A stretch of DNA of 55,841 nt, taken from contig JANYHF010000065.1 of assembly GCA_025359185.1 (NCBI GenBank), positions 1 through 55,841 on the forward strand, in the 5' to 3' direction. The notes below the pieces were generated by a model. The model was not told the DNA's origin. It made no database searches and was given only the letters and a program-made list of their open reading frames with translations. The position numbers were made by a program, and so were the translations under genes. Below are positions 1 to 7,655 of this stretch, piece after piece. Every line of letters begins with the position of its first letter. Within the stretch, counting starts at the first letter, position 1. Source of the stretch: Hyphomicrobiaceae bacterium (GTDB lineage: Bacteria > Pseudomonadota > Alphaproteobacteria > Rhizobiales > Hyphomicrobiaceae).

Positions 1-47
1 GGCGGGATGATAAGCTCTTGCCTAGGCGGCTTACTTCGATCGGTCAT
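1..47 (-). CDS. 5' end of an unidentified gene running off the window
   Basis: An ATG at 45-47 overlaps the stop of the preceding 801-aa gene in a 4-bp ATGA overlap. The frame stays open to the window edge and reads MTDRSKPPRQELIIPP. Such overlaps usually mark translational coupling within an operon. Too little is visible to assign a function. Confidence 0.4.
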   Translation of the reverse strand, partial: MTDRSKPPRQELIIP

Positions 48-2449
48 GTGTCCTTCTCAGTCTCCTGCAGCTGTCGCTGCAGCTCTTGCAACTGCTGTTT
101 AAGGGCTTCGTTGCGACGGCGCTCGATCTCGTAAGCCGACACGCTCTCACGCGCGCGCTTGACGGATGCAAGCTTGAAGAGGTACGCGCGCATACGACCG
201 AGCGTTGTTTCGGTGGCATCGGCTTCAGCGCCAAATTCGGCGGCTCGTTTCTCGGCTTCGTTCGCATAGATGCTTAGAATGCTGGCGTCGTTTTCGGACT
301 GGTACGCGGGTGGCGGCCGTTTGCTCTGCGCGAGATAGGGGTCGAGGGCGGCGTTCACCGCCTTGGTGTTGATCGGTCCAGCGGTTTTGAGTGCGGGTTT
401 CAAAATCTTCTCGATCGGTAGGCGGACGAAAAGATGATACCGGCCTGCCTGCATCCACGGGATGAACACGAGCAGCAACAGCGCGATTGGAGCGAGCGAC
501 GCGTACACAGGGACGAGCGCGTCCGATTGCAGCCCCGCAGTGTCAGGAATGATGTGGGTCGCGAGCATGGCCTTGGCCTGCAGAAACGTCTCCTTGCTGA
601 AGGGTTCGACCATGCCGTTATGCAGCGTGAACAGCGTGGGCAGTGTCGCGCGATCCGTCGTGACACGTTCGGCGGCCGCTGTCGCTTGAGCAAAAATGCG
701 ATCGGTATACGGCTTCGGATTGTAGGCCGAGCCGTAGATGCCGATGCAGGCGGCCGCAAGCGCGATGAGAAAAACGGGCTTCCCCGGATTGAGGAAACTC
801 GCGGAGTAGGCGTAACGGCCGACGTAGGCAAGGAAGGCATAAAAACTCACGATCGCCACGAAAAGGATTTGGACGAAGGGCGACAGGTCGAAGAGAAAAT
901 TGCGTACCGTGTTCGGCCCCGTCGGTGGGGTGCCCATAACGGGGAACTCGCCGGCAAGGGCTCTCGTAAAAAATGCACTTGGCGCGGTGAACTTATCTTG
1001 CGGTTGGAGGATCATGCCCCAGCCGGCTGGCAGCTGTTGCGTCTTGAGTTGTCCTTCGTCTTTGTAGGGGACTTCGACGATTGGTGGGGACGATCCTGCG
1101 ACAATCGAAATCGGTGGCAGTGATGTGTCGTTCTGTGAGGCGGTCGCCAACGTCAGTTCGGCGGGAGTCGCAACTGCGCCACGGCACACGAGCGAATAGG
1201 GAGCTAGCCACACTTGAGTGCAATACGGGCTGATGGATCCCCACTCCCCATGGCTGCTGCACATGAGGTAGGGCTTGTGTGGTTCGTAGTTGATGGCCTG
1301 ATGGTAATAGAGTTCGGACGCGGGTTGCATCGTCGCTCGATCGTCAGTCTTGCTGCACAGTTCGTTATACGCAACGAACATGAGTTCACCAGCCGGCAGA
1401 ACCGTGGGGTGCGTCGCGGGGTCGGCGGCCGTAGAGACGACTGCTGCCGTGGCAGGACCTGCAGCTGTCGCCACCGTTTCTGATGCGGGAAACGGTAATC
1501 TGAACGTATCGACTTTTCCGGTCGCGGTATTCCAACAATCAAGGACAAGCTCGGACGCGCCGCTATGCCATGCGGCAGCAATGGCAGCGACCCCGCTCTC
1601 ATTGGTGGGTGTCGCATAGCCGTTGACTGCAAGAAGGATGTGGCCCCGTTCAAGCCCAGACTTGTAGGCAGGGGTATCCCGATATACTTGGAAAATGTAG
1701 GCGCCGTGCATGTTTTCCGGCAGATCATTGGGCTTGCCGTACTCACTGAATGGCACGGTGGAGAAGTCGAAACCGAAGCGAGGTGGGCGACCCTCACGAG
1801 TAGGCTTGAGTAGGGAAGCCAAACTGGTCGGTGGGCTCACCGATGAAGCCGCGGGTTCCTGGGGCGGTTCAACAGTCTCTACGGCTTCGAGGGTCGATTG
1901 CGGCGCTCTGACATCGGACCCTTCGGAACTGTGATAGAGCTTCGCCATTCGCGACGGCGAGGCGAGTGCGGGAACCGTATCGCATGTTGGCGCGGGCGCG
2001 TAGCAGAATGTCGAATAGTCCCGATAGCAGAAGCCAAGTGCGTCACTGAATGCTTCTTCTGGTGTGTCTCTCACAACATAGCTGGGTCTTTTATGATTTG
2101 GCTTTACGGTCTGGGCAATTGCGAGGCACTGATTTGAGAACGCAAATTTGAAATGACAATTCTTATAATTCGCAACGCAGTGTTTGAGTGCCTCTTTAAC
2201 AGCTTGGGCTTTATCGGAAATGTCCCTGCTGTATGCTATGGTCGCATCCCCGGTGGAATCGGTGGCCTCAAAGACGGCACCGTATCCATAGGCTAAGCTT
2301 GGAGTGACGAGCGCGAGGTAAAGAACCACCCTACGCGGCATAGCCACATCGTGCTTCCATGTGAGAAAACGCCGAATGAGCGCCCACAAAAGCGGGCTAA
2401 CAGTCGCTATGAACAACCACGGGAAAAGCATCACCGCCCCCGAACTCAA
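44..2449 (-). CDS. DUF4189-PDZ multi-pass membrane protein, function unknown
   Basis: This 801-residue protein has an unusual layered architecture. Residues about 5-26 and 40-57 are hydrophobic. Residues about 55-160 resemble a Cys-containing DUF4189 domain (GYGAVFEATDSTGDATIAYS, then a Cys-rich part). A Pro/Ser-rich linker leads to a PDZ-like domain at about 225-320 (GAYIFQVYRDTPAYKSGLE, GHILLAVNG). A second Cys-containing region follows. Further membrane segments lie near 545-565, 590-610 and 665-685, and the C-terminus is a long charged coiled coil (RRRNEALKQQLQELQRQLQE). An alternative start at Met37 would turn the second hydrophobic stretch into a signal peptide. It is the last complete gene of the minus-strand accessory cluster and overlaps a further gene by ATGA. 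A role in envelope sensing or a transfer apparatus is conceivable but only inference. Confidence 0.75.
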   Translation of the reverse strand: MSSGAVMLFPWLFIATVSPLLWALIRRFLTWKHDVAMPRRVVLYLALVTPSLAYGYGAVFEATDSTGDATIAYSRDISDKAQAVKEALKHCVANYKNCHFKFAFSNQCLAIAQTVKPNHKRPSYVVRDTPEEAFSDALGFCYRDYSTFCYAPAPTCDTVPALASPSRMAKLYHSSEGSDVRAPQSTLEAVETVEPPQEPAASSVSPPTSLASLLKPTREGRPPRFGFDFSTVPFSEYGKPNDLPENMHGAYIFQVYRDTPAYKSGLERGHILLAVNGYATPTNESGVAAIAAAWHSGASELVLDCWNTATGKVDTFRLPFPASETVATAAGPATAAVVSTAADPATHPTVLPAGELMFVAYNELCSKTDDRATMQPASELYYHQAINYEPHKPYLMCSSHGEWGSISPYCTQVWLAPYSLVCRGAVATPAELTLATASQNDTSLPPISIVAGSSPPIVEVPYKDEGQLKTQQLPAGWGMILQPQDKFTAPSAFFTRALAGEFPVMGTPPTGPNTVRNFLFDLSPFVQILFVAIVSFYAFLAYVGRYAYSASFLNPGKPVFLIALAAACIGIYGSAYNPKPYTDRIFAQATAAAERVTTDRATLPTLFTLHNGMVEPFSKETFLQAKAMLATHIIPDTAGLQSDALVPVYASLAPIALLLLVFIPWMQAGRYHLFVRLPIEKILKPALKTAGPINTKAVNAALDPYLAQSKRPPPAYQSENDASILSIYANEAEKRAAEFGAEADATETTLGRMRAYLFKLASVKRARESVSAYEIERRRNEALKQQLQELQRQLQETEKDT

Positions 2450-2492
2450 AGCGAAAAGCTAGCGTATTTTCGCTGTGCTCTCCACAACCAAT

Positions 2493-2972
2493 TCAACGAG
2501 TATGCATTTGCCATCCAGGGGAGCTGGTGGCGGGGGATGGGGGGTTGAGACGTCCGGGCACCCCTCGGCAGGAGCAACGAGGGGTTTCGGAGGGGCCGGT
2601 CGGAAGTACCAGCCGCATGTGCATTTCGCCGAGCATGAGAGTGAGAACCCGCCGCGTTTTTCCTGCATCCCATGGCTCCTCCGAGCCGTGCAGCATGTCA
2701 GGCGCGATGTAGTCGATTTTCCAGATGACGCTGTGGCCGTCCACATCCAACACGGCACAATCGTGCTCGCCGTTGGGGTCGTTGTCGGCGTCAAAGTCGC
2801 TGAAGCGACGCATGGCAGCGACAGCATGGTCAACGAAGTCGTTGCCGCGTGCGGCAAGGTTGCTGGTAATCACCAGTGACCCATTCCACATTAGAGCCCC
2901 GATGGGGTCGGTGGTGGTGCGCAGCTGGTCATTGAGTGCGCGAATGCGCGTACGTTGTTCAAGCGTTGGCAT
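2493..2972 (-). CDS. DUF3768 domain protein
   Basis: The 159-aa product matches the DUF3768 pattern I know from alphaproteobacterial plasmids and islands: RIRALNDQLRTT near the start, FSDFDADNDPNGEHDCAVLD, then WKIDYIAPDMLHGSEEPWDA and RRVLTLMLGEMH. The family has no established function. The tail after about residue 120 is Pro/Ser-rich and may be element-specific. It lies 14 bp downstream of a broken small gene and 43 bp upstream of the DUF4189-PDZ gene, so it probably belongs to the same minus-strand transcript. Confidence 0.8.
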   Translation of the reverse strand: MPTLEQRTRIRALNDQLRTTTDPIGALMWNGSLVITSNLAARGNDFVDHAVAAMRRFSDFDADNDPNGEHDCAVLDVDGHSVIWKIDYIAPDMLHGSEEPWDAGKTRRVLTLMLGEMHMRLVLPTGPSETPRCSCRGVPGRLNPPSPATSSPGWQMHTR

Positions 2973-2986
2973 CGTGGCGTGGCGAA

Positions 2987-3246
2987 TTAGTTGGTAAGTG
3001 CATCACCATCGGCACGGCGATAGAAGGTGCCGTTCAATAGCGCGGCGCCGATGTTTGAGCGTGTGAAGATCTGTCGCGCGGTCAAGCGTTGCCGCGAGCC
3101 GTCAATGCCATTGAAGACATCGAAGCGGCGACGAGATGCGACAATGTACTTCGAGCTGCGCGCGAAGCTAAAGGCGATGAAGTAGTTGTGGTGGCCGCGC
3201 GCGAGTGCGTCGCGCAGCTTATCGACGGACGTGATTTGATTGTCAT
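2987..3246 (-). pseudogene. Small accessory protein with a probable frameshift right after its start codon
   Basis: The minus-strand frame ending at 2987 encodes a convincing small protein (TSVDKLRDALARGHHNYFIA ... RQIFTRSNIGAALLNGTFYR). It is read from just after a TAA at 3248-3250 but contains no ATG or GTG. An ATG does sit at 3244-3246, one base after the upstream gene's stop, in another frame. Adding one base after ATGAC would give MTNQITSVDKLRDALARG. The simplest reading is a 1-nt deletion, real or an assembly error. A non-standard start such as the CTG of DKLRD is possible but has no support. I do not recognise the family. Confidence 0.5.
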
Positions 3247-3247
3247 G

Positions 3248-3448
3248 TTAGAAAGAAGTCACGCTGCTAAAGTCCTCTTCTTGGAACTCATACGAACATG
3301 TGGCGCATTCGATGCGGTCGAGACCGTCATCAAACGAGCGGCGATAGACCAGCTGGCCATACGCGTCGATGACGCCAGAGAGCGCGGACGTTTCGGTGAC
3401 GTAGACGCGCGTCGCGCCGCAGATGGGGCAACAAGTTAGGTGCGTCAT
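3248..3448 (-). CDS. Small zinc-ribbon protein
   Basis: The start MTHLTCCPICGA at 3448 gives 66 residues; an in-frame extension to 3499 would overlap the next gene. Two knuckles, CPIC near the N-terminus and CATC about 45 residues later, form a typical four-Cys zinc ribbon, and the tail is acidic (EFQEEDF). It sits one base from the next start and one base after the upstream small gene, so the three small genes are packed as an operon. No function can be assigned beyond zinc binding. Confidence 0.65.
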   Translation of the reverse strand: MTHLTCCPICGATRVYVTETSALSGVIDAYGQLVYRRSFDDGLDRIECATCSYEFQEEDFSSVTSF

Positions 3449-3449
3449 A

Positions 3450-3563
3450 TCACCAGTCGTTACAGGCGCAGTCGCCCCATTCCGTGCAATGACGCTCACA
3501 GATTGGACAGTGCACGGGCTCTTCGGAAACGATGTCGGGTGAATAGTAGAGTGTCTTGGTCAT
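3450..3563 (-). CDS. 37-aa Cys/His-rich mini-protein
   Basis: The frame reads MTKTLYYSPDIVSEEPVHCP followed by ICERHCTEWGDCACNDW. It holds five Cys and two His in about 20 residues, consistent with a metal-binding knuckle. A longer in-frame extension to 3668 runs into the neighbouring gene and is Arg-rich, so I prefer the short form. It overlaps nothing and ends one base before the start chosen for the zinc-ribbon gene, which supports it being a real coupled gene. Function unknown. Confidence 0.5.
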   Translation of the reverse strand: MTKTLYYSPDIVSEEPVHCPICERHCTEWGDCACNDW

Positions 3564-3621
3564 GGTAGGATTGTTGGGTTGGTAAGGACGGCGAGGCGCG
3601 CAAGCTCCCCGCCGTTTTGCG

Positions 3622-3786
3622 TCACTGCTTGGCCGGCTTCGCTGGCTTGCGCGCTTCAAAACGAGCATTGGCCTCCTGCATGCGCTGCGCCTCTTCGGTG
3701 AGAATTGCGGCGGCGTTTTTCAGGTGTTCGGCGAGTTCCCGTATTATCCGTGTGCGCTCGGCGAAGGATGGTGTTTTGTGTTCCAT
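3622..3786 (-). CDS. 54-aa charged helical protein
   Basis: The frame begins MEHKTPSFAERTRIIRELAE and ends ARKPAKPAKQ. It is amphipathic and rich in Glu, Arg and Ala, probably one long helix with a Lys/Pro tail. The IS1595-type insertion lies 7 bp upstream of its ATG. The IS end supplies AGGA at a good Shine-Dalgarno distance, which the pre-insertion sequence lacks. The gene is now cut off from the upstream operon promoter unless the IS provides transcription. Function unknown. Confidence 0.55.
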   Translation of the reverse strand: MEHKTPSFAERTRIIRELAEHLKNAAAILTEEAQRMQEANARFEARKPAKPAKQ

Positions 3787-3793
3787 AGAGTTT
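3786..3793. repeat. Target-site duplication, left copy
   Basis: TAGAGTTT is repeated exactly at 4829-4836, flanking the insertion sequence. Eight base pairs is the usual target duplication of the IS1595 family. Confidence 0.92.
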
Positions 3794-4828
3794 CCTGCTT
3801 ATCCACGTCACTCCGTCAAGATTAGCAGCCGATATGGCATCGGCAGTGTACGGACGGCGGCATAGGCCAGGCGGGGCATCATGGCGGCCAGATCGTAGCG
3901 CCGGTTGAAGCGGTATTCAAACTCGGCCAGCGTGCGGTCGGCATGGCTGCGCACCGCCCGGTAGGTGCCGGTGATGGCGCTCTTGATGTTGCCCAGCACC
4001 GTGTTCACCCACTTGAATCGGGGCATCTTGGCCGAGTTCAGCAGTGGGCCAATGGTCAGCGGCCGATGGATCGCGCCAGCCTCGGCGACGCCCCGGAAAC
4101 AGCTGAGGCCATCGGTGTAGACCTCGGCCGTCGGCAGTAGCGTTTTCTCGGCCATCGTCTTGACGGCCGTCTTGGTAAAGCGCTTGACGCGGCGCAGTTT
4201 GACTTTGTCAGGCTTGCCGTCACTGGTGGTCTGGACGGCGGCGACAAAGGGCTTTTTGGCGGGCGCGCCGCGCCCTCGCTTACCGCCGGAGCGCTCACCA
4301 CCAAGGTAGGCATCGTCCATCTCGACGCGGCCGGTCAGGCGCTTGTCCGGATGGTCGTCGCGCTCCAGCATGACCTGCGCCAGCTTGCTTTTCATGGCCC
4401 AGGCGATGCGTTGGCGCACGCCCAGCCGGCGGCCCAGTTCCACCGACGAAATGCCCTGCTTGGACTGCGTCATGTGATACATGGCCCGGAACCAGACCGT
4501 CAGCCCCAGTTTGGTGGCGGCAAAGATGGTGCCGACCGTGAGCGACGTCTGCAATTTGCAGGCGTTGCACTGGTAGAGGACGCGTTTGGTAAGCACGCAG
4601 TGGGTGCGCCCCTGGCAGGCCGGGCAGACGAAGCCGTCGGGCCAGCGCAGCTTGAAAACGACCGCGCGGCACAGCTCCTCGGCGCCGTAGAGTTTCTGGA
4701 ATTCAGCCTCCGACAGGCCTTTCTGGAATTGCACCTTGTTGCGCGCCATCAGCCATCTCCCTCAAATCACTGGGGAAAGTCAGTGATTCATGTGGCGTAA
4801 ATGCGACTTACCTTGGTGGGTAAGCAGG
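3794..4828 (-). mobile_element. Complete IS1595-family insertion sequence (1035 bp)
   Basis: The element is bounded by terminal inverted repeats CCTGCTTATCCAC (left) and, in reverse complement, CCTGCTTACCCAC (right), matching at 12 of 13 positions. A perfect 8-bp duplication TAGAGTTT lies outside them. The single transposase gene fills the interior. Size, repeat style and duplication length all fit IS1595. The transposase frame is intact, so the copy may be recent and active. It separates the 54-aa gene from the remnant gene to its right. Confidence 0.93.
3808..4749 (-). CDS. IS1595-family (ISXO2-like) transposase
   Basis: This 313-aa protein has the family layout. An N-terminal zinc ribbon (CPACQGRTHC ... 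YQCNACKLQTS, residues about 42-75) precedes a helix-turn-helix-like region (GISSVELGRRLGVRQRIAW). The ISXO2 DDE-type catalytic domain follows, with VEMDDAYLGGE around residue 145, VYTDGLSCFRG near 215, and HRPL ... FKWVNTVLGNIKSAITGTYR near 245-270 as the His/Asn/Lys-containing region. No stop or frameshift is seen. It catalyses cut-and-paste movement of its own element. Confidence 0.95.
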   Translation of the reverse strand: MARNKVQFQKGLSEAEFQKLYGAEELCRAVVFKLRWPDGFVCPACQGRTHCVLTKRVLYQCNACKLQTSLTVGTIFAATKLGLTVWFRAMYHMTQSKQGISSVELGRRLGVRQRIAWAMKSKLAQVMLERDDHPDKRLTGRVEMDDAYLGGERSGGKRGRGAPAKKPFVAAVQTTSDGKPDKVKLRRVKRFTKTAVKTMAEKTLLPTAEVYTDGLSCFRGVAEAGAIHRPLTIGPLLNSAKMPRFKWVNTVLGNIKSAITGTYRAVRSHADRTLAEFEYRFNRRYDLAAMMPRLAYAAVRTLPMPYRLLILTE

Positions 4829-4836
4829 TAGAGTTT
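4829..4836. repeat. Target-site duplication, right copy
   Basis: TAGAGTTT, identical to 3786-3793 and directly next to the right inverted repeat of the insertion sequence. Confidence 0.92.
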
Positions 4837-5079
4837 TGAGTTGTATTGGCTGGTAATTTCGACCGGCCGTGGCTCCTGCCCCACGACATGCTGGTTCTTG
4901 AGTGCCGCCGACCAAAACGGGGTCATAGGCGGGGGACCCAATTGATTACGCGCAAAGCTCCGCAGATAGTGCGGGATGCCTTGACGCCGTTTTGGCGGTG
5001 GCTTGAATTCTGTATGTCGTGGGGCAGGGGCCCGTCTCTCGGGGACGTCATTCAGTGCTCGTTACAAAACGAGATCCAT
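4829..5079 (-). pseudogene. Remnant of a small Pro-rich gene, cut by a stop codon and the IS
   Basis: An ATG at 5077-5079 overlaps the stop of the ATPase gene (TAATG), as in a coupled operon. Its frame reads MDLVL, a TAA at 5062-5064, then continues open as LNDVPERRAPAPRHTEFKPP and on to EITSQYNSKLY, where the IS begins. The part after the stop looks like genuine protein sequence. Two lesions, the nonsense codon and the insertion, suggest a dead gene. An internal restart at the ATG of PPPMTPFW (about 4923) is possible but has no Shine-Dalgarno sequence. Confidence 0.4.
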
Positions 5080-6434
5080 TAGGATTGCTGGGAAGTGAGC
5101 GCTGGCCGTTGGCGCTTGTTGCGCCCAAGTCGCTTGCCCTTTTTGGATGAGTGGTGGGACGCCGCGCGCGCGATGTAGCTCACGACATGATCTTGCGCGC
5201 GAGCGTAGGCGCGGCGGCTTTGTTTGCGGATCGCCTCGGGATTGTCGTTGCGTGCGGCAGGTGCGGGGTAGGTGAAAATGTGATGGCTTGTCGCCCCTCT
5301 GTTGCCGCGCATATTCACATAAGCTTCACCTACTCCGAGCTGTGTGAGGAGATGCGCGTTGAATGTTTGGTGGTCTCGATTGAGCAGCGGCGCAAATTTA
5401 TCGGCGTCGGTCGGCCCGAGTTGGAAACAGACTCGAGTTCCGGCATTAGTTAGAATTGCCGTGTGCAAACTCTCGTCGAGCTCGCTGAATGACTGGGTGC
5501 CGAGCGTGAGCGAGATGTTGAGTTTCCGAGCGTCTGTGAGAATCGATTGCAGGATCTTCGGCGCAAAATGCTGGGCCTCGTCCACGTAGACGTGGAACGG
5601 AGGCGACGCCGGCGTCGCCTCCCCGGTCGTTCGGGGGACGGTGATACGGTCAAAGCCGAGCGCGAGCACGCGTGCCAAAATCACCGAACCGATGAGATAG
5701 GCGACGCTCTCGCTCGTCGCGCCCTTCGCCAGATTCGCAAGCAATAGTCTGCGCTCGGCCATGATCTTGTCGATACGTAAGCGCGACGACTGCTGGCCGA
5801 GGATGTTCAACATTTCGGGAAAGAAGAGGAACTTGTCGATCTTGTTCATGATCGGCGATCGCGCTTCGCGTCGCTCGGTGTCGGTCCAGGTGCCGTAGTC
5901 TTTGCGCCAAAATTTGAGCGCGGTTTGGTTGCGCAGGTAGCCGATACAGCGCTCGCGGTACTCATCGTCGGACAGCAGTCGGAGCAAGTGGGCAAGCGAG
6001 GTTTCAGGCGTGGCGAGGAGCGTCACCAGGCTAAAGCGCAACAGGTTCTCAAGTCGCGGACCCCAACTGTCAGGCCACAGCCATTTGATCGAGGTCGTAA
6101 TGCCGTCAGCTATTTTTGCATGCAAAAGTTCGTTCGGCTCATCGAGTAAATTCCAGGCGATAGGGAACGCGCGGTCCGTCGGATCGAAGAGGCACGTCCG
6201 GTTGATCCGCTCGGGCGGCACCAGGCGTAGGCATGCCTCGAACAATGGCCCATGCGGATCCAGCACCATCACGCCGTCGCCGCGCGCCATATCCTGCGCG
6301 ATCATATTTTCCATCAGAGTGGACTTGCCAACACCAGTGGCGCCAAGAATGACGGTGTGCCAACTGCGCACCGTGTGCGGAATACTAACGACACCGTCGC
6401 GTTGATCGAGCCCAAGTTCGGTCTCGTATTCCAT
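5079..6434 (-). CDS. VirD4/TraD/HerA-like DNA-translocating ATPase, N-terminus probably lost
   Basis: This 451-aa protein is a P-loop ATPase of the conjugative coupling or DUF87 type. Walker A is GATGVGKST at about residues 31-39, followed by MVLDPHGPLFE and RTCLFDPTDRAFPIAWNLLD, which are hallmarks of this group. Walker B is HVYVDEAQHF near residue 285, and a LTLGTQSFSELDESLHTAI sensor segment follows. The C-terminus is basic. There are no membrane helices, unlike true VirD4, so it could be a soluble pump or coupling protein of a mobilisable element. The frame is open upstream of Met1 to a TAA and encodes PRELTRY. A GTG with a good Shine-Dalgarno sequence at 6609 starts a different frame, suggesting a frameshifted N-terminus. 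Confidence 0.8.
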   Translation of the reverse strand: MEYETELGLDQRDGVVSIPHTVRSWHTVILGATGVGKSTLMENMIAQDMARGDGVMVLDPHGPLFEACLRLVPPERINRTCLFDPTDRAFPIAWNLLDEPNELLHAKIADGITTSIKWLWPDSWGPRLENLLRFSLVTLLATPETSLAHLLRLLSDDEYRERCIGYLRNQTALKFWRKDYGTWTDTERREARSPIMNKIDKFLFFPEMLNILGQQSSRLRIDKIMAERRLLLANLAKGATSESVAYLIGSVILARVLALGFDRITVPRTTGEATPASPPFHVYVDEAQHFAPKILQSILTDARKLNISLTLGTQSFSELDESLHTAILTNAGTRVCFQLGPTDADKFAPLLNRDHQTFNAHLLTQLGVGEAYVNMRGNRGATSHHIFTYPAPAARNDNPEAIRKQSRRAYARAQDHVVSYIARAASHHSSKKGKRLGRNKRQRPALTSQQS

Positions 6435-6609
6435 ATACCGGGTCAGCTCCCGAGGCGTCGTGCGTTAGTGCCGTAGACCGTCGCGCGGGCGTGCGGGAAG
6501 TGCTGAGCCGGGTTATCGATCGCAGGTTCAATCCCACGATGCGAGCCCGCTCAATTGTAGCAGGTCGTGGGCTACCGAACGCTACGGTAGCAGTGCTGCG
6601 CGTACTCAC
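6435..6609 (-). pseudogene. Out-of-frame 5' end of the ATPase gene
   Basis: A GTG at 6607-6609 is preceded by AAAGGAAG at ideal Shine-Dalgarno spacing. It begins an open frame, VSTRSTATVAFGSPRPATIE and onward. This frame runs into the ATPase gene in the wrong phase. A single-base change between about 6440 and 6460 would join it to PRELTRYMEYETEL of the ATPase. I read it as the displaced N-terminus; a short separate leader gene is the alternative. Confidence 0.4.
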
Positions 6610-6660
6610 TTTCTTACTTCCTTTCTGTCTGTGTCTTGGGATGACGGGGCGTGTGCATTC

Positions 6661-7090
6661 GGCAATTTACCCCCCACCCCAAGCGCCCCTCTATTTGGGG
6701 CGCGCAGCCCCGCGCCCACTAAGGGCCGCGCCTGAGCGCGGACGGGCCGCGGGGTTTGTCGGAGACCCGACCAAAGCGCAGCGGAGGGAGCCCGAAGGGT
6801 GCAAACGAGGACTATCGGCCACGGGGCATTGGCGTGTCCGATGGCCCCACTGGACCATCGGACGCGCCCCGTGGCCGATAGCCCGGAGGTTGCAGGTCGC
6901 CCGCGCGAGCGGCCGACCCCAATGCAATTACCGAAGCGACCGCAAAACAAGGAGGCGCTTTTTCGTGCGCCGACTATGGCTTTGCGCGGAGCGAGGGAAT
7001 CCCGCGTGGAAGGTCACTGTACTCAGGGACTTTGCGGGATAATTGCATTGGGGTCGGGCGCTAAGCCCGACAAAGGGTGGGGTAATTGCC
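6661..7090. repeat. Nested inverted-repeat block, possible replication or transfer site
   Basis: This stretch has no convincing gene. Outermost arms are 6661-6679 and 7075-7090 (GGCAATT-ACC type, gapped). Inside them 6909-6930 and 7040-7061 pair over 22 bp with one mismatch, including 18 perfect. A hairpin occupies 6812-6881. A GCAATT(T)ACC motif therefore appears four times, two in each orientation. The block lies between the ATPase gene and the iteron-like repeats. Confidence 0.75.
6812..6881. repeat. Long hairpin with two-part stem
   Basis: Arms 6812-6826 (CTATCGGCCACGGGG) and 6867-6881 are perfect complements over 15 bp. An inner stem at 6836-6844 (GTCCGATGG) and 6855-6863 adds 9 bp, leaving a 10-nt loop. 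A partial third copy, CTATCGGACGCG, lies at 7169-7180. No T-run follows on either strand, so it is not a simple terminator. Confidence 0.8.
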
Positions 7091-7578
7091 TTGTAAATCA
7101 GTGTCGGGGGAAGACTCGCCGACATTCCACCGACTCATACCGGTCGAGTGATTGTATGAGGGATAGGGCTATCGGACGCGGCTGCGTGTACGATAGAACT
7201 ATCCGGACTGACTATACATTTCCATCAAATTCTGCGAGGTGCTGTTAAGTGTTTACAAGTGCGAAAGCCAAGAGATCGAGCCGACGACAGGTAGAGCAAC
7301 GGAAAAATCGTCGAATAGTACGCCGCAAAAGTAATATTGTGCGACGTTTCGAAAATGGCTCTGTTGAGCCTTATTTTGACGCCTCCCTATTTTGTGGCTC
7401 TGCTAAGCCATTTCGAATGCACCTTGAAGAAATCGGTCGGATTGCACAATACCCATGACATTCTGTCAAGTTCCTGCCCTTACCTGTGCATTTTGCATTT
7501 TGAGGCATTTTCTAAAAATCTTGAATACTGAATATTTTTATATATGGGTATTGGTAAATGTATATTCTTATATAGAGA

Positions 7579-7647
7579 GAGCGGCAAATTCGGCCTATCT
7601 GGAGCGGAAGAGTCTGCCGTTCTTGAGCGGCAAATTTTGCCGTTCAG
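7579..7647. repeat. Three tandem 23-bp iteron-like repeats
   Basis: The units start at 7579, 7602 and 7625, each with GAGCGG; units 1 and 3 share GAGCGGCAAATT and units 2 and 3 share TGCCGTTC. The 23-bp spacing is exact. The flank at about 7480-7580 is strongly AT-rich. They end 9 bp before the stop of the replication-initiator-like gene. A plasmid-type origin (iterons plus an AT-rich unwinding region) is the natural reading, but it is inference. Confidence 0.7.
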
Positions 7648-7655
7648 GGCGGCGG

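Noticed and set aside
6606-7248. Several open frames on both strands in the inverted-repeat block
   Set aside because: They are Pro/Arg/Gly-rich by-products of GC-rich palindromes, have no ribosome-binding sites and mirror each other across the repeats.
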